Assembly (NCBI GenBank): GCA_949494735.1
Contig: CATABD010000028.1
Location: 1-32,220, forward strand
Length of the DNA: 32,220 bases
Direction of reading: 5' to 3'
DNA from: an uncultured Oscillospiraceae bacterium
GTDB lineage: Bacteria > Bacillota > Clostridia > Oscillospirales > Oscillospiraceae
The notes beneath the pieces were generated by a model that saw nothing but the letters and a program-made list of their open reading frames with translations, was not told the origin of the DNA and made no database searches. Position numbers and translations under genes: made by a program. This document shows positions 29,363-32,220 of this stretch, one piece after another (position 1 is the first letter of the stretch; each line of letters starts with the position of its first letter).

Positions 29363-31420
29363 ATGGAATACACAGGTTTTTTTGAAGTCCAAGCGAACCC
29401 GGACAAGAAGAGAGCCGCGGACATCATGAAGATCAGCAGGCGGGTCTGCTCATTTTTCTGGGATGCCAGCCCGAAGCGGCCTCATTTTGAGGAGCGGGAA
29501 GGTCAGGCGGATATGGCGTTTGAGATCCTGGACGCTATCAAAAATGATCAGCACATTTTGGTGGAGGCCGGCGTCGGCATTGGAAAATCCTTTGCCTACC
29601 TGGTCCCACTATTGTTGCGTACCAACCAGGGCGGGGGAACTATCGTCATCGCCACATCGACCATCGCGCTCCAGGAGCAGTTGATGCGCGACATCAGGTT
29701 TTTACATGAACAGCTCGGAACACGTTTGAGGTTGGTGCTTGCAAAGGGCCAGACCAACTATATCTGCATGAAAAGAGTGGAGGAATACCAGGCCCGTCCC
29801 GACGCAAAGATGCCGGAGGAGCTTGCCGCTTTAATTGCCGACGGATATCAGGACAGGGCGGAATACCCCGGGGACTTGCCGCAGGGCCTGTGGGAACAGA
29901 TCTGCGTCAAGCAGTTCGGATACCGATGCCGCAAATGCCATCGCCGGTGTCTGTATCGTGATATGCGCTCGGAGCTAAGATTTTCCGGTGGGCTCGTTGT
30001 CTGCAACCAGGACTTCTTGACGGCCCACCTTCTACGGCAGAGCAGGGGGTTGGGCGGACTCATCAACGAATCCGTTAAAATTGTGGTCATTGACGAAGCG
30101 CATAATTTGGAGTCCAAGGTGCGCAGCGCGACGACCCGGAGCTTGGAGCAAGCCCGCCTCCTAACGCTGATCAAGCAGGTGCAGCATGAGGTGCCCGCGG
30201 AAATGACCGCCCATATTCAGGGGGAGGTCAACAGCGCGAAAAGCGCCGTGCGTGCATTTTTCAAACGCCTGCAAGAACAGGTCCGGCGTCAAATTGCTGA
30301 ATCTGAGCAGGATATGAAGTATGCGGACCGATTCTTTTTCCGGCAAGATGAAAACTCGCTGGCCCTGCTGCGGGACATGGCATCGACATTGAAGCGCCTT
30401 TCAGAAAGTGCCCAAATCCTGTCCACCCTTGACTTGAGGCGGGGGGACAGTGGGGACGCGGCGGACGATTTTTATGAAACGGCAGACGCCCTTTCCACCC
30501 TGACCAATGAACTGCATACAAACCTGCTTTGGATTGAGCGAAAGGGCCGTGCGCTGGAGCTGGTGTTTTGCCCGCGGAATATGCGGAACATCATCCGCGA
30601 ACTGTATTTTGAGGGAAACATCCGAACAGTCCTAACATCTGCCACTCTGACGAATACCACCCAGGGCAGCCTTCAGGATATGTACTCCTATTTCATCAGC
30701 AATACCGGGTTTCCCCTGGACGGGCGCGGTTTTCTGTCCGAGCCGAAACCGTCCCCCTTCCCATATGACGAACACGCCATGCTGTACTACTGCGACGACC
30801 TGCCCCACCCAACGCAAGAACGCGGCGCCTTTATCCAGGCGGGTGTGGAACGGCTCGTTGAGATCCTTGATATCTCCCACGGCAAGGCGCTTGTGCTGTT
30901 TACGGCAAAGACCGACCTGGAGGAGGTGTACCAAGCGCTCCAGAGCCGTGACCTGCCCTACCAAGTGCTGAAACAGCAGCCCGGCCCATCCCAGGATCAG
31001 GTGCTGAAGGAGTTTCGGGACAATGTAGACTCTGTGCTCCTGGGAACGGGCGCTTATTGGGAGGGCATTGACATTAAGGGTAAGAGCCTGTCCAATCTCG
31101 TGATTTTCCGCCTCCCGTTTCCCGTGCCGGACCCCATCATCGAGGACAAGGTATCAATGGTGAAAGATGGCTTGATGGAGGTGCGCGTGCCCGAAATGAT
31201 CATCAAGCTGAAGCAGGGCATTGGGCGGCTGATTCGCAGCGCGTCTGATACTGGGATCGTGTCCATCATTGACCCCAGACTGCGAGACGATCCCCCGGCA
31301 CGGTATCGGGATATCGTCTGGAGTTCCCTCCCCATCCAAAACAGAACCACGAGCTTGGAGGTTCTGAGCGCGTTTTACGCTTCTCTGCGGCTTGATGGAG
31401 CGGAAACACGCAGCAAGTAA
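29363..31420 (+). CDS. DinG/XPD-like iron-sulfur DNA helicase
   Basis: 685 residues. Motif I VEAGVGIGKSFAY (about 67-79), motif Ia IATSTIALQEQL, an Fe-S cysteine set (C135, C189, C192, C196; C181 nearby), motif II DEAH (244-247), and C-terminal motifs LLGTGAYWEGIDIKG and IKLKQGIGRLIRS, the order of DinG-type superfamily 2 helicases, which unwind D-loops, R-loops and G-quadruplexes with 5'-3' polarity. It lacks the N-terminal exonuclease domain of Bacillus-type DinG. The ATG is preceded by AAGGGGGG. It may be element- or host-encoded; it closes off the membrane protein operon. Confidence 0.9.
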   Translation: MEYTGFFEVQANPDKKRAADIMKISRRVCSFFWDASPKRPHFEEREGQADMAFEILDAIKNDQHILVEAGVGIGKSFAYLVPLLLRTNQGGGTIVIATSTIALQEQLMRDIRFLHEQLGTRLRLVLAKGQTNYICMKRVEEYQARPDAKMPEELAALIADGYQDRAEYPGDLPQGLWEQICVKQFGYRCRKCHRRCLYRDMRSELRFSGGLVVCNQDFLTAHLLRQSRGLGGLINESVKIVVIDEAHNLESKVRSATTRSLEQARLLTLIKQVQHEVPAEMTAHIQGEVNSAKSAVRAFFKRLQEQVRRQIAESEQDMKYADRFFFRQDENSLALLRDMASTLKRLSESAQILSTLDLRRGDSGDAADDFYETADALSTLTNELHTNLLWIERKGRALELVFCPRNMRNIIRELYFEGNIRTVLTSATLTNTTQGSLQDMYSYFISNTGFPLDGRGFLSEPKPSPFPYDEHAMLYYCDDLPHPTQERGAFIQAGVERLVEILDISHGKALVLFTAKTDLEEVYQALQSRDLPYQVLKQQPGPSQDQVLKEFRDNVDSVLLGTGAYWEGIDIKGKSLSNLVIFRLPFPVPDPIIEDKVSMVKDGLMEVRVPEMIIKLKQGIGRLIRSASDTGIVSIIDPRLRDDPPARYRDIVWSSLPIQNRTTSLEVLSAFYASLRLDGAETRSK

Positions 31421-31477
31421 AACGGCAGCCGTTCATTCATTTCCCCTGTAGGGTTGAAATCCGGCCCACGCTTTGGT

Positions 31478-32044
31478 ATGATTGATTCGGTGATTGAAAT
31501 GGTATATAGCTGTGACAACTGTGGTTTTATCTTCAGCCGAAGCGAAGAGCCCGAGCAATGCCCCGACTGCGGGAAATACGAAGTCCGCCCCGCCAATGAA
31601 GTGGAGCAGGACGAATTCTCAGCCCGTATGGCGGAACTGATCCGGGAGGAGCGCACCGACAGCCCCCGCTCCCCTACGCTGGAGGATACGGAAATCTCCA
31701 TGCTCAACTCGTTCTCTTTCCGGGTGCCCGCCACGGCCTTGCATATCAACAGCACGATGATCGTGGATGTTGTGGTGGAGTACGGCGAAAACCCCGCCGA
31801 CCGGACCGAGCTGGCCGGAAATACCTGGGCGCGCCAGGAGGGCGGGACGACCAGCAGCTTTCTCATGGCGGTTCACCTGCCCATCAAGCAAGGGGAAACG
31901 GCGAAAGAGCAGGTGGACCGCATATTTGCCTCTTTGAATCAAGATAATGCCTTCAGGACAAAGTTGGTTGATTTCATCATCCAACAGCCGAGGATGGAAG
32001 GAGACGGGGGAAATGGACAAGGCGCAGAAAAAAGCGATGGTTGA
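31478..32044 (+). CDS. Rubredoxin-like zinc-ribbon protein
   Basis: About 188 residues from the ATG at 31478; none of the possible starts (TTG 31454, ATG 31478, ATG 31499) has a clear ribosome site, so the start is uncertain. YSCDNCGFIFSRSEEPEQCP then DCGKYEVRP near the N-terminus is a two-CxxC rubredoxin-like zinc ribbon; the C-terminal half is an alpha/beta domain (NSTMIVDVVVEYGENPADRT, SFLMAVHLPIKQGETAKEQV). The 3' end overlaps the GIY-YIG gene by 32 bases. Family not otherwise recognised. Confidence 0.7.
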   Translation: MIDSVIEMVYSCDNCGFIFSRSEEPEQCPDCGKYEVRPANEVEQDEFSARMAELIREERTDSPRSPTLEDTEISMLNSFSFRVPATALHINSTMIVDVVVEYGENPADRTELAGNTWARQEGGTTSSFLMAVHLPIKQGETAKEQVDRIFASLNQDNAFRTKLVDFIIQQPRMEGDGGNGQGAEKSDG

Positions 32045-32220
32045 GCAATGGAAGCTCCGCCGCCCCGAGATGGGCGTTATCTCAATTCGGTGCAAGGCCA
32101 CCGGCGAAGCGTTTTTAGGCGCGTCAAAGGATACCAGGGCCGACTTCAACAGCAACCGGGCCAAACTCTCCATGGGCAGCCATCCCAACAAGCGGCTGGC
32201 TGCCCTGTGGGAGCAGTACG
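32013..32220 (+). CDS. GIY-YIG nuclease-like protein, 5' part only
   Basis: 69 codons are visible before the window ends. MDKAQKKAMVEQWKLRRPEM, GVISIRCKATGEAFLG and ASKDTRADFNSNRAKL, then HPNKRLAALWEQY match, from memory, a small GIY-YIG nuclease family protein. The usual GIY and YIG tyrosines are replaced here by GVISI and FLG, so catalytic ability is unclear. The ATG follows AAGGAG with 9-base spacing. The C-terminal part lies outside the window. Confidence 0.75.
   Translation, partial: MDKAQKKAMVEQWKLRRPEMGVISIRCKATGEAFLGASKDTRADFNSNRAKLSMGSHPNKRLAALWEQY

Noticed and set aside
31424..31440. AACGGC-A-GCCGTT palindrome after the DinG-like gene
   Set aside because: Six-base arms with a one-base loop and no T run; it does not look like a functional terminator.

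Overview
The window is most likely the core of an integrative and conjugative element (ICE), or closely related mobile element, from a GC-rich gut Firmicute of the Oscillospiraceae/Clostridia type. The evidence is a run of conjugation genes in the order typical of Gram-positive type IV secretion (VirB2-like, VirB6, C39 peptidase, PrgI, VirB4, VirD4), a RepA_N-type replication initiator, strong AGGAGG ribosome sites, tightly overlapping genes and a low-GC group II intron of the Ll.LtrB/LtrA type. Host and element type are inferred from gene content. No relaxase, integrase or attachment site is visible, so the element should continue outside the window.

Layout. Positions 59-28218 are almost all minus strand. 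Reading in transcription order (right to left): the transfer module (28218-14637) encodes a small pilin-like membrane protein, a VirB6/TrbL-like channel protein with a very long low-complexity tail, a membrane-anchored C39-type peptidase split by a group II intron, a small HTH protein, PrgI, a VirB4 N-domain-like protein, VirB4, an unknown protein, a stretch of nested perfect inverted repeats (17819-18063, candidate oriT or structured RNA), a winged-helix-like protein and the VirD4 coupling ATPase. A plus-strand YefM/RelE-type toxin-antitoxin pair (14019-14614) lies between this module and the replication module, and shares its control region with repA. The replication module (13921-10910) has RepA, a small unknown protein and an S1-repeat protein.

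A plus-strand flavodoxin/ferredoxin cargo gene (10086-10850), with its own promoter and terminator, separates this from a DNA-maintenance operon (9762-59). That operon encodes a large SF2 helicase, a DnaN-like sliding clamp with a basic tail, a set of small Cys-rich proteins, a sigma-region-2-like protein and a MoxR/RavA-type AAA+ ATPase. It begins with an elaborate 5' leader: promoter, 13-base direct repeats, an 11-codon peptide with three consecutive prolines, a second short ORF and an intrinsic terminator lying inside that second ORF. This has the architecture of a translation-controlled attenuator.

The right end (28301-32220) is plus strand: an MmcQ/YjbR-like protein, a membrane protein behind a perfect BlaI/CopY-type palindrome, a DinG/XPD-like iron-sulfur helicase, a zinc-ribbon protein and the start of a GIY-YIG-like gene.

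The most interesting points are the leader attenuator at 9763-9964, the helicase/clamp pair in which the helicase ends in a possible clamp-binding motif, the intron placed exactly after the putative catalytic Asp codon of the C39 peptidase, the inverted-repeat region at 17819-18063, and a paralogous pair among the unknown Cys-rich genes.
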